The notes under the pieces were generated by a model. The model did not search any database, was not told the DNA's origin, and was given only the letters and a program-made list of their open reading frames with translations. The position numbers and the translations under genes were made by a program. 64,000 nt of DNA from JAAYBF01 sp963716445 (GTDB lineage Bacteria; Actinomycetota; Thermoleophilia; Solirubrobacterales; Thermoleophilaceae): assembly GCA_963716445.1 (NCBI GenBank), contig OY970313.1:930001-994000 (forward strand), in the 5' to 3' direction. Below are positions 48,336 through 56,454 of the stretch, piece by piece. How positions within the stretch are numbered: the first letter of the stretch is position 1; each line of letters starts with the position of its first letter.

Positions 48336-48594
48336 GGGCCGGCATCCGGCGTCCGCAGTGCGGACAGTCGTTGAGGTCGCGCTGGACGAGCTGCTCGAGC
48401 GAGCAGCCGCAGAGGCGCAGGTTCTCGACGGAGTAGGGCAGGTTGCTCGGCGACGGCGCCAGCGGAATCAGCTTCCCGACGACCTCGAACGGCTCGCCGG
48501 TGTCGCCGTCGACGTACTGCTTGCCGGGCGCGATCTCGCGGACGATCTCGCGGTCGGAGCGGGAGCGCAGGCGGTACTGCTGACGGGGCGGCAT
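48319..48594 (-). CDS. Small zinc-ribbon-like protein
   Basis: 91 residues from ATG 48594, preceded at 8 nt by TAGGCT (48608-48603), so probably leaderless; an ATG at 48630 would be longer but lacks support. The N-terminal half is basic and polar with the hydrophobic run PFEVVGKLIPL; the C-terminal half has LCGCSLEQL then DCPHCGRRMP, two Cys pairs like a zinc ribbon. No family known to me. Confidence 0.6.
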   Translation of the reverse strand: MPPRQQYRLRSRSDREIVREIAPGKQYVDGDTGEPFEVVGKLIPLAPSPSNLPYSVENLRLCGCSLEQLVQRDLNDCPHCGRRMPALSDEG

Positions 48595-48641
48595 GGCGCG
48601 GCAGCCTACCAAGCGGGGCTTCCGCCCCACGCCCTGCCAGC

Positions 48642-50156
48642 ATGCCCGCCGTGCGGGTCCTGATCTTCCACGGCTACCTGCTGCGCGGGACCGGCAGCAA
48701 CATCTACAACGTCAGCCTGGCGCGGGCGCTCGCCGGCCTCGGCCACGAGGTCCACCTGCTCTGCCAGGAGCGCCACGCCGGCGAGCTCGGCCTGCCGCCG
48801 GGGGTGACCGTGCACAACCCCGACATCGGACGCGTGCTCCCGGTCTACGTCGCCGATCGCTACGAGGGCTTCGACGCGGTCCCGTTCCGGGACCTCGACG
48901 ACGCGGCCGTCGAGCGCTACGTCGCGGCCAACGTCGCGGCGGTACGCGACGTCGTCGCTCGCTTCCCGCCGGACGTGGCGCTCGCCAACCACGCCGTGAT
49001 GGGGCCAGCGATCCTGGCTCGGGCGCTGGCGGGTCGGGTTCCCTACGCGGTCAAGATCCACGGCAGCGCGCTCGAGTACACGGTGCGCCCGCAGCCGGAG
49101 CGGTTCCTGCCGTACATGCTGGAGGGGCTCGCCGGCGCCTCCGGGGTGCTCGTCGGCTCGCTGCACACGGCGCAGAGCCTCTGGGAGGTCGCCGGTGACC
49201 CGGAGCTGCCGGGGCGCACCCGCCTCGGGCCTCCCGGCGTCGACGTCGCGGCTTTCGCGCCGCGGACCGCCGACGAGGCCGTCGCGGGGCTGCGCGGGCT
49301 GGCCGACCGCCTCGAAGGCAAGGACACCGCAGCCTGGGGCGGCGAGGCCGGCGCGGCGGAGGCCCTGCGCGCGTTCGACCCCCGCGAGCAGCGAATCGTC
49401 GGCTACGTCGGCAAGCTGATCGTGTCGAAGGGGGTCGACCTGCTGCTCGCCGCCTGGCCGCTGGTCTGCGCGCGCGTGCCGGAGGCGCGGCTGCTCGTCG
49501 TCGGCTTCGGCGGCTACCGCGAGGCGTTGACGCAGATCGTCGACGCGCTGGCGCGGGCGGACCTCGACCGGCTGCGCGAGATCGCCGCCAGGGGCCGTGA
49601 GCTGGAGGGCGGCCCGGCGGCCCCGCTGCGCTACCTGACGGCGTTCCTCGACGGCCTCGAGGGCGAGCAGCGCGCCCGCTATCTCGCGGCCGCTCCGCTG
49701 GCCGCGGAGCGCATCCGCTTCGCGGGCCGCATCGAGCACGCCGACCTTCCGCTCGTGCTGTCCGGCCTCACCGCCCAGGTCGTGCCGAGCACCTTTCCCG
49801 AGGCGTTCGGGATGGTCGCCGCGGAGGCCGCTTGCGCCGGCGTGCTGCCGCTCTCCGCCGCCCACTCCGGACTGGCCGAGGTCTCGGCCGTGCTGGCCGC
49901 CGCGCTCGCCCCCGAGCGGCGTTCGCTGCTCGCGTTCGAGCGCGGTCCGAGGGCGGTCGAGGAGATCGCCGCGCGGCTCGTCGGCTGGCTCGAGCTGCCG
50001 CCCGCCGAACGCGCTCGGACGTCGGCCGCCCTGTCCGCCCTGGCGCGCGGGCGCTTCGGCTGGGAGAGCGTCGCGGAAGGCGTGATCGCGGCCGCCCAGG
50101 GCCGTCTCGACGAGCTGCCGCGGCCGCGGTGCGCAGAGGCGCCTTCCGCCCTCTGA
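48642..50156 (+). CDS. Family 4-type glycosyltransferase
   Basis: A 504-residue GT-B enzyme. The N-domain starts VLIFHGYLLRGTGSNIYNVSLARALAGLGHEVHLL, the glycine-rich acceptor-side loop. The C-domain carries VGYVGKLIVSKGVDLLL and the donor-site signature VVPSTFPEAFGMVAAEAAC. An insertion of roughly 100 residues between them (about 290-360, LRAFDPREQ... EGEQRARYL) makes it longer than usual. No membrane helix. Sugar and acceptor unknown; it stands alone between small genes and the cytochrome fusion. Confidence 0.83.
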   Translation: MPAVRVLIFHGYLLRGTGSNIYNVSLARALAGLGHEVHLLCQERHAGELGLPPGVTVHNPDIGRVLPVYVADRYEGFDAVPFRDLDDAAVERYVAANVAAVRDVVARFPPDVALANHAVMGPAILARALAGRVPYAVKIHGSALEYTVRPQPERFLPYMLEGLAGASGVLVGSLHTAQSLWEVAGDPELPGRTRLGPPGVDVAAFAPRTADEAVAGLRGLADRLEGKDTAAWGGEAGAAEALRAFDPREQRIVGYVGKLIVSKGVDLLLAAWPLVCARVPEARLLVVGFGGYREALTQIVDALARADLDRLREIAARGRELEGGPAAPLRYLTAFLDGLEGEQRARYLAAAPLAAERIRFAGRIEHADLPLVLSGLTAQVVPSTFPEAFGMVAAEAACAGVLPLSAAHSGLAEVSAVLAAALAPERRSLLAFERGPRAVEEIAARLVGWLELPPAERARTSAALSALARGRFGWESVAEGVIAAAQGRLDELPRPRCAEAPSAL

Positions 50157-50175
50157 GCGGGTAGTGTTCCGGCCC

Positions 50176-50892
50176 GTGAGAAGTCGATCCCAGAGGGTCA
50201 CGGCGCTGGCGGTCGCCGCGGCGCTGACGGCGGTAGCGGCGTCCGGATGCGGCCGCGAGGATCCCGACATGGTCGCCGGCAAGACCCTGTTCGTCGAGAA
50301 GTGCGGCGCCTGCCACACGCTCGCGCGGGCCGGCACGAGCGGCGTCAACGGACCGAACCTCGACGAGGCGTTCGGGCCCGCGCGGCGCGACGGGCTCGGC
50401 CAGGGCACCGTCCAAGGCGTCGTCCACGACCAGATATCAGGGGTGCTGGCGAACAGCTCGATGCCGAGGAACCTCGTCACGGGCGACGACGCCGCCGACG
50501 TGGCGGCGTACGTGGCGAGGGTCGCCGGCCAGGGCGGCGAGGACGAGGGAAGGCTTGCCACGGCCGGCGCGCCGAAGGTGTCGAGCAAGCCGATCGCCGC
50601 GTCGGGCGGCAAGCTCGCGATCGACGCCAACCCCAGCGGGGCGCTCGCGTTCGCGAGCAGCAAGGCCACCGCGCCGCCCGGACCGCTGGAGATCCTGAGC
50701 GCCAACGAGTCGCCGGTCCAGCACAACATCGCCATCAAGGACCCGGCGGGCAAGGTGGTGGAGGGCAACGTCGTCGGCACGGGTGGGACTTCGACGCTGC
50801 GCGCCGACCTGAAGCCCGGGAAGTACGAGTTCCTCTGCACCGTCCCGGGGCACGAGGAGGGCGGCATGAAGGGCGAGCTCACCGTCCAGTAG
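50176..50892 (+). CDS. Cytochrome c-cupredoxin fusion lipoprotein
   Basis: A 238-residue exported electron carrier. A lipoprotein signal ends in AVAASGC. Residues about 35-120 are a class I cytochrome c with CGACH haem attachment and Met ligand in NSSMPRN. Residues about 145-238 are a cupredoxin with His in VQHNIAI and Cys-His-Met in FLCTVPGHEEGGMKG. Two redox centres in one chain could pass electrons to the caa3 oxidase. GTG 50176 is preferred since TAGTGT lies 8 nt upstream; GTG 50164 is in frame. Confidence 0.85.
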   Translation: MRSRSQRVTALAVAAALTAVAASGCGREDPDMVAGKTLFVEKCGACHTLARAGTSGVNGPNLDEAFGPARRDGLGQGTVQGVVHDQISGVLANSSMPRNLVTGDDAADVAAYVARVAGQGGEDEGRLATAGAPKVSSKPIAASGGKLAIDANPSGALAFASSKATAPPGPLEILSANESPVQHNIAIKDPAGKVVEGNVVGTGGTSTLRADLKPGKYEFLCTVPGHEEGGMKGELTVQ

Positions 50893-50917
50893 GCCACTTC
50901 TCGTGAGCGTCGGGGCG

Positions 50918-52129
50918 CTATTCGCCGCCTTGACTCGACCGGTCGGCGGCCCGTGGCCTGCTTGTGCCGCGGAGGATTGCCACGCCGATGGCGGCGGCGG
51001 TGATCGATCCGGCGAAGATGCCGAACTTGGCTGTGTCGACGGTGGCGGGATCGGCGTAGGCGAGCTGGCTTACGAACAGCGAGACGGTGAAGCCGATGCC
51101 GCCGAGCGCGGCGATGCCCCAGACGTGGCGGGTGGTGACGTCGTCGGGGAGCCTGCCGATCCCGTGGCGGTGTACGAGCAGGGCGGTTCCGGCGATGCCG
51201 AAAAGCTTGCCGACTACGAGACCGAGCGCGATCGCCCACGCGACCCGGCTGGACGCCGCCGCTGAGACGGTGTCGCTGTCGATCACGATGCCCGCGTTGG
51301 CGAGCGCGAACAGCGGCACGACGAGCAGGCTGGTGAACGGGTGCAGGCGCTCCTCGACCTCCTCGAGCACCGGTCGGCCGCCGACGGCGTGGGCGGGCAT
51401 CAGCAGCCCGACCGCCACGCCGGCGATCGTGGCGTGGACCCCCGACTGGAGCATCGCGACCCAGACGAAGATCCCGAGCGGGATATAGAGGACCACCCGC
51501 TGGGCGCCGAGGCGGCGCATGGCGACGATTCCGAGCAGCCCGGCGACGACCGCGGCGAGCCAGGCGATCGAGATGCCGGAGCTGTAGAAGATCGCGATCA
51601 CCGCGATCGCGAGCACGTCGTCGACGATCGCGATCGTCAGCAGCAGGAGCTTGACGCCTGTCGGGACGCGGTTGCCGAGCAGCGCGAGCACACCGACGGC
51701 GAAGGCGATGTCCGTCGCGGCCGGGATCGCCCAGCCGCGCGCGTCCTGCGTGCCCAACGTGAGGGCCACGAAGATCAACGCCGGCAACACGACGCCGCCG
51801 ACCGCCGTGAGCACAGGCAGTGTCGCCGCCTTGCGGTCGCGCAGCTCGCCGGTGACGAACTCGCGCTTTACCTCCAGCGCGACTACGAAGAAGAACAGGG
51901 CCATCAGCCCGTCGTTGACCCAGTGCTGGAAGTCCTCGGTGATCGACAGCGACCCCACGCCGAGCGTCAGGTCGGTCTGCCAGAACGAGAGATAGCTGTC
52001 GCCGGCGTTCGCCCAGACCAGCGCGGTTACGGCTCCCGTGAGCAGGGCGATGCCGCCGACCGTCTCGTCGCGCAGGTACTCGGTAGCGGCGTCGATGCTC
52101 TCGCGCACGCGCTGTAGGCCGGCCGTCAT
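50918..52129 (-). CDS. nhaA: Na+/H+ antiporter NhaA
   Basis: A 403-residue, 12-helix antiporter that exports sodium in exchange for protons. The ion-binding Asp pair is in LLTIAIVDDVLAIAVIAIFY, the N-terminal half has ALFFFVVALEVKREF and PAATDIAFAVGVLALLG, and the C-terminal half IAALGGIGFTVSLFVSQLAY. Length and motifs are canonical. TAGCGT lies 9 nt before ATG 52129 on the minus strand. It is convergent with the cytochrome fusion gene. Confidence 0.94.
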   Translation of the reverse strand: MTAGLQRVRESIDAATEYLRDETVGGIALLTGAVTALVWANAGDSYLSFWQTDLTLGVGSLSITEDFQHWVNDGLMALFFFVVALEVKREFVTGELRDRKAATLPVLTAVGGVVLPALIFVALTLGTQDARGWAIPAATDIAFAVGVLALLGNRVPTGVKLLLLTIAIVDDVLAIAVIAIFYSSGISIAWLAAVVAGLLGIVAMRRLGAQRVVLYIPLGIFVWVAMLQSGVHATIAGVAVGLLMPAHAVGGRPVLEEVEERLHPFTSLLVVPLFALANAGIVIDSDTVSAAASSRVAWAIALGLVVGKLFGIAGTALLVHRHGIGRLPDDVTTRHVWGIAALGGIGFTVSLFVSQLAYADPATVDTAKFGIFAGSITAAAIGVAILRGTSRPRAADRSSQGGE

Positions 52130-52195
52130 CGAGCCACGACGCTAGCCGAGTGGACGCCGGGCGGAGGTCCCGGGCCGGCGAGGGCAGCAGATCGC

Positions 52196-52960
52196 CTAGC
52201 CGACGAGCTGGGCGAGATCCTCGGCGATCGCCGGTGAGGCGACGACGAGGCCGAAGGGCTCGTCGGTGAGCGGCAGGACGGCGGCGCCGGCCTCGGCGGC
52301 GATCAGCGATCCAGCCGCCCAGTCCCATGGGCTCAGGCCGCGCTCGTAGTAGCCGTCGAGGCGGCCGCAGGCGACCATGCAGAGGTCGAGCGCGGCGGCG
52401 CCCGCACGGCGGATGTCGCGCACGCGCGGCAGGATCCGCGCCACGACCTCGGCCTGCAGGGCGCGGCGATCGGCGGCGTAGCCGAAGCCGGTGGCGACGA
52501 GCGCGGTGTCGAGTCGGTCGGCGCCGCTGACGGCGATCACCGCGCCGTTGAGCTGCGCGCCGGCGTTGCGCGCGGCGGTGAAGGTCTCGTCGCGCAGCGG
52601 ATCGTGCACGACGCCGACCAGCGATCCGTCGGCGTCCTCGAGCGCGATGCTGACCGCCCAGGCGGGGAAGCGGTAGAGGTAGTTGGTCGTGCCGTCGAGC
52701 GGGTCGACGACCCAGCGCCGGCCGTTGGCCGCCTCGACGGTCGAGCCCTCCTCGGCCAGCAGCCCGTCGTCCGGACGCTCGGCGGCCAGCAGGTCGCCGA
52801 TCAGCGCCTCGGCGTCGCGGTCGGCGTCCGAGGCCATGTCGGTGCGGGTGGACTTGTGCTGCAAGCCGCTCGCCGGGCCCTCGTAGCGCTCGAGCAGCAG
52901 GACGCCCGCCGCGCGCGCAGCCCGCTCGGCGAGCCTCAGATCGGCCTCTGGCGAGCTCAG
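52196..52960 (-). CDS. Inositol monophosphatase family protein
   Basis: A magnesium-dependent phosphatase: LLAEEGS, the metal motif WVVDPLDGTTNYLYRFPAWAVSIAL and the C-terminal WDWAAGSLIAAEAGA are all there. It may act on inositol phosphate, histidinol phosphate or a bisphosphate nucleotide. The family's first helix (SSPEADLRLAERAARAAGVLLLERYEG) is encoded upstream of the first TTG (52864), and in that frame the only possible initiator is CTG 52960, overlapping the preceding stop as CTGA. I adopt it, giving about 254 residues. It is the last gene of the oxidase operon. Confidence 0.82.
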   Translation of the reverse strand: MSSPEADLRLAERAARAAGVLLLERYEGPASGLQHKSTRTDMASDADRDAEALIGDLLAAERPDDGLLAEEGSTVEAANGRRWVVDPLDGTTNYLYRFPAWAVSIALEDADGSLVGVVHDPLRDETFTAARNAGAQLNGAVIAVSGADRLDTALVATGFGYAADRRALQAEVVARILPRVRDIRRAGAAALDLCMVACGRLDGYYERGLSPWDWAAGSLIAAEAGAAVLPLTDEPFGLVVASPAIAEDLAQLVG

Positions 52961-53064
52961 AGCGCCCGCGCGACGACGACGACCAGGACGACCGCCGCCG
53001 CGAGCGCGGCTACGTAGAGCAGGAAGCGGAACGCGCCCTGCTCGGAGCCCAGCGGGTTGAGCAC
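52957..53064 (-). CDS. Oxidase-operon membrane microprotein
   Basis: 35 residues from GTG 53064: LNPLGSEQGAFRFLLYVAALAAAVVLVVVVARAL. A short N-terminal turn with NPLGSE and AFRFLLY precedes one membrane helix. Similar tiny proteins follow ctaE in actinobacteria. It lies 2 nt after the ctaE stop and is overlapped by the IMPase start. Likely an accessory or assembly subunit of the oxidase. Confidence 0.7.
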   Translation of the reverse strand: MLNPLGSEQGAFRFLLYVAALAAAVVLVVVVARAL

Positions 53065-53066
53065 GG

Positions 53067-53708
53067 CTAGACGATGTAGATCGTCGTGTAGACGACGATC
53101 CACATCACGTCGACGAAGTGCCAGTAGATGCCCGGTATCTCGACGCCGAGGTGCTCCTTCGTCGAGAAGTGGCCGCGGAAGGCGCGGATCGTCGCGAAGG
53201 CGAGCAGCGTCAGGCCGACGAAGACGTGCGCGCCGTGGAGGCCCGTCAGCCCATAGAAGATCGACGACTGGGCGTTCTCGGAGATCGCGAAGCCGATGTG
53301 GAAGTACTCGTTGACCTGGATGCAGAGGAAGGTCAGCCCGAGCAGGAACGTCGTCAGCAGCCCGATCCGCAGCGCGCGGCGGTTGCCTCGGCGGGCGCCC
53401 TCGAGCGCCCAGTGCATCGTGAAGCTCGAGGAGACGAGGATCGCGGTGTTGACGCCCGCGATCGCGACCGGCAGGTGCTCGCCGGTGGCGGGCCAGGCGT
53501 CCCCGTTCACGACCCGGATGAAGAAGTAGGCCGTGAAGAACGCTCCGAAGAGCATCACCTCGGAGATGATGAACAGCAGCATTCCGAGGAACTGCGGGTC
53601 GAGCCGCGAGGACTGGTTGGCGGCCGGCGGGCCGTGATGGTGCTCGTGCTCGGCGGCGTGGGGGGCCGTCGCCGGAGCGCCGGTGGGCGAGATCGAGGCC
53701 GACTCCAT
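53067..53708 (-). CDS. ctaE: Cytochrome c oxidase subunit III
   Basis: A 213-residue protein with five membrane helices (LGMLLFIISEVMLFGAFFTAYFF, AILVSSSFTMHWAL, IGLLTTFLLGLTFLCIQ, GAHVFVGLTLLAFATI, WHFVDVMWIVVYTTIYI), the heme-copper oxidase subunit III family. The lipid-binding and subunit I contact motifs YFHIGFAISENAQSSIFYGLTGLHGAHV are typical. It overlaps the upstream gene by one base (TGATG). Confidence 0.93.
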   Translation of the reverse strand: MESASISPTGAPATAPHAAEHEHHHGPPAANQSSRLDPQFLGMLLFIISEVMLFGAFFTAYFFIRVVNGDAWPATGEHLPVAIAGVNTAILVSSSFTMHWALEGARRGNRRALRIGLLTTFLLGLTFLCIQVNEYFHIGFAISENAQSSIFYGLTGLHGAHVFVGLTLLAFATIRAFRGHFSTKEHLGVEIPGIYWHFVDVMWIVVYTTIYIV

Positions 53709-54541
53709 CAGGCGCTCGCCCCTTCGGGCTGTTGGTCGGACACGACGTGGTGGACGGGCTTGTCGGTCGACGCCTCGACGCGGCGGACGAGGTCGGCGCG
53801 CAGCCAGCCGGAGCGCGTCGCCGGGAAGGTCGAGATGACGACCTCGTCGATGCCGTAGAAGCGCAGCGCCTGCTGGATCGTCGTGTAGGGGTCGGGGTGG
53901 GTCACCTGGCCGATCGCCTCGAGTCCCTGGTCGCCGAGCCGCTTGAGCGTGTGGGCGAGGCGGTTGGCCGCATCCTGCTCGCCGTCGCCGCCCTGCGGAC
54001 AGACGACGATGAAGCGGCGCGGGCCCTCGGCGGCGAGCTGCTTGAGCTGGTCGATCAGCGCCTCACCGGTGACCGTCTGGTTCGCGACGACGAGCGTGCG
54101 GCAGCCCTCGTCGGGGTCGTGCGGACCGAGGTCGACGACGACGTGCTCGACCGGGCGGCGGGTGGCCTGTGCGACGCGCGTGACGAGATCCTGGCGCAGC
54201 CAGCCCGAGCGGGTGTCGGGGTGGGTCGAGATCACGATCTCGTCGTAGTCGCGCTCGCCGAGGGCGTCCATGATCGCGGAGTAGGGGTCGGGGTCCATCA
54301 CCTCGCCGGTCGCCTCGATGCCGACCTCGCCCAGCTGGGCGAGCGTCATCTGGAGCCGGTTCTCGGCCGCGCCACGGATCGTCTCGTCGTAGATCACGTA
54401 GCCGTGCTTGGGCTGGTTCTGCGGGCAGATCACGTGGACCGACACGGAGCCTCCGTCGGCGCGGCGCTTGACGGCGTCGATCAGCGGCTGACCGGTGACG
54501 GTCTCGTTCGCGACGACGAGGATCTTGCGCGGATCGGTCAT
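53708..54541 (-). CDS. Tandem universal-stress-like domain protein in the oxidase operon
   Basis: 277 residues with two similar halves: KILVVANETVTGQPLIDAVKRRA ... YDEIVISTHPDTRSGWLRQDLVTRVAQATRRPVEHVVVD and RTLVVANQTVTGEALIDQLKQLA ... IDEVVISTFPATRSGWLRADLVRRVEASTDKPVHHVVSD. The fold resembles universal stress proteins (Rossmann-like alpha/beta), but the classic G-x(2)-G-x(9)-G(S/T) ATP motif is not evident. It overlaps ctaD by 4 bp and ctaE by 1 bp, so production is locked to the oxidase subunits; a role in assembly or regulation is inferred. Confidence 0.75.
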   Translation of the reverse strand: MTDPRKILVVANETVTGQPLIDAVKRRADGGSVSVHVICPQNQPKHGYVIYDETIRGAAENRLQMTLAQLGEVGIEATGEVMDPDPYSAIMDALGERDYDEIVISTHPDTRSGWLRQDLVTRVAQATRRPVEHVVVDLGPHDPDEGCRTLVVANQTVTGEALIDQLKQLAAEGPRRFIVVCPQGGDGEQDAANRLAHTLKRLGDQGLEAIGQVTHPDPYTTIQQALRFYGIDEVVISTFPATRSGWLRADLVRRVEASTDKPVHHVVSDQQPEGASA

Positions 54542-56454
54542 CGGTCGCTGGGCGGCGGCGCTCCGCCGCCGGCCGGGGCCGGGGTGGCGCCGACGGGCGC
54601 CTTCCTGTCGCCGAAGACCGCGTGGACGGCGCCGGGCACGCCGTACTCGTACGGCCCGCCGACGACGGTCGGGATCTCGTCGAAGTTGAAGATCGGCGGC
54701 GGCGAGGAGACCTGCCACTCGATCGAGTGGGCGCGCCACGGATTGCCGGCGGCCTTCGGGCCGTGGCGCCAGCTCGTGATCATGTTGTAGAGGAAGATCA
54801 GGAACGACAGGCCGAACAGGAAGCTCGAGACCGAGATGATCGCGTTGAGCGTCGCGAACTGGTCGGCGTAGTCGGCCACCCGGCGCGGCATCCCGTCGAC
54901 GCCGACGAAGTGCATCGGCCCGAACGTCAGGTTGAAGAAGACGAACGAGAGCCAGAAGTGGAGCTTGCCGAGGCTCTCGTCGTACATCCGGCCGGTCATC
55001 TTCGGGAACCAGTGGTAGATCCCGGCGAAGATCGTGAAGACGCTGCCGCCGAACAGCACGTAGTGGATGTGCGCGACGACGAAGTAGGTGTCCGAGACGT
55101 GGATCACGACCGGGATCACGGCGAGCATGATCCCGCTGATCCCGCCGAGCGTGAACATCGTTATGAAGCCGAGCGCGAAGAGCATCGGCGTCGTCAGGTG
55201 GATGGCCCCGCGCCAGAGCGTTCCGAGCCAGCTGAAGATCTTGACGCCGGTCGGCACGGCGATCAGCATCGTCGTGATCATCATCGGGATCCGCAGCCAC
55301 GAGTGCATGCCCGAGACGAACATGTGGTGGGCCCAGACGGTGAATCCGAGGATCACGATCGCGACCAGCGAGAAGGCCATCATCCGGTAGCCGAAGACCG
55401 GCTTGCGGGCGTGCGTCGAGATGACCTCGCTGACGATCCCGAAGCCCGGCAGCATCATGATGTAGACGGCCGGGTGCGAGTAGAACCAGAAGACGTGCTG
55501 GTACATCAGCACGTCACCGCCGGCGCCCGCGGTGAAGAAGTGCGTCCCGAGCGCGCGATCGAGCAGGACGAAGAACTGCGAGCCGGCGATGAACGGCGTG
55601 GCGATCACGACCAGCAGCGAGGTCGTGAACTGCGCCCAGACCATCAGCGGCATGCGCCAGAACGTCATGCCGGGCGCGCGCATCGTGATGATCGTGACCA
55701 GGAAGTTCAGCGCCGTAGCGATCGACGACGCCCCCGCGAACTGCACGCCGACCGTGAAGAACTGCTGGCCTAGCGGCGCCTCGGTGGAGAGCGGGGCGTA
55801 GGCGGTCCAACCGGTGGCGAAGGCGCCGCCCTCGACGAAGAAGCTCGTGATCATCATCACGCCGGCGGTCGGCAGCAGCCAGAAAGACAGCGCGTTCAGC
55901 CGCGGGAACGCCATGTCCGGGGCGCCGATCATCAGCGGCACGACGTAGTTCGCGATCCCGGCGAACACGGGGATGATGAACAGGAAGATCATCAGCGACG
56001 CGTGGACCGAGAACAGCCCGTTGTAGGTGTTCGGGTCGACGAACTGCGTCCCCGGCTGCGCCAGCTCGGCGCGGATCAGCATCGCCATCAGCCCGCCGAG
56101 GATGAAGAAGAAGAAGGTGGTGACGATGTACTGGATCCCGATCACCTTGTGATCGGTGTTGACCTTGAAGTAGTCCCTCCACGAGGTCGCGCCGTGGCTC
56201 GAGTGGTCGTCGGGCACGGTCGGCTTGCCGAGCGCCCAGTCGAACCAGAAGGTGAAGCAGCCGATCGCCAGCAGGAAGGCGAGCGGCATCACGATCAGCG
56301 CGACCGTCGCCACCGCCTCCCAGTCGAGCAGCGGATCCCAGCCGTAGAGCGCGCGCAAGAGCACGACGAGCGCGACGGCGAAGCCGAAGGCGAGCGGCAG
56401 GCCGGCGGCTACGCGATACCAGCCCGGCGCCCTGAGCTTTGCCGCTGCGCTCAC
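54538..56454 (-). CDS. ctaD: Cytochrome c oxidase subunit I
   Basis: A 638-residue catalytic subunit of a heme-copper oxidase. Haem a His in FSVHASLMIF, the CuB His and cross-linked Tyr in FYSHPAVYIMMLPGFGI, CuB His pair in VWAHHMFVSG, and haem ligands in DTYFVVAHIHYVLFGG are all present; the HPAVY Tyr marks an A-type enzyme. An N-terminal extension of two helices precedes the core (GYQIPRP-like start missing; WYRVAAGLPLAFGFAVALV seen). It overlaps ctaC by 4 bp. Confidence 0.94.
   Translation of the reverse strand: MSAAAKLRAPGWYRVAAGLPLAFGFAVALVVLLRALYGWDPLLDWEAVATVALIVMPLAFLLAIGCFTFWFDWALGKPTVPDDHSSHGATSWRDYFKVNTDHKVIGIQYIVTTFFFFILGGLMAMLIRAELAQPGTQFVDPNTYNGLFSVHASLMIFLFIIPVFAGIANYVVPLMIGAPDMAFPRLNALSFWLLPTAGVMMITSFFVEGGAFATGWTAYAPLSTEAPLGQQFFTVGVQFAGASSIATALNFLVTIITMRAPGMTFWRMPLMVWAQFTTSLLVVIATPFIAGSQFFVLLDRALGTHFFTAGAGGDVLMYQHVFWFYSHPAVYIMMLPGFGIVSEVISTHARKPVFGYRMMAFSLVAIVILGFTVWAHHMFVSGMHSWLRIPMMITTMLIAVPTGVKIFSWLGTLWRGAIHLTTPMLFALGFITMFTLGGISGIMLAVIPVVIHVSDTYFVVAHIHYVLFGGSVFTIFAGIYHWFPKMTGRMYDESLGKLHFWLSFVFFNLTFGPMHFVGVDGMPRRVADYADQFATLNAIISVSSFLFGLSFLIFLYNMITSWRHGPKAAGNPWRAHSIEWQVSSPPPIFNFDEIPTVVGGPYEYGVPGAVHAVFGDRKAPVGATPAPAGGGAPPPSDR

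Noticed and set aside
48214..48663. Frame on the plus strand overlapping the zinc-ribbon gene and the glycosyltransferase start
   Set aside because: No motif and it overlaps two better-supported genes.
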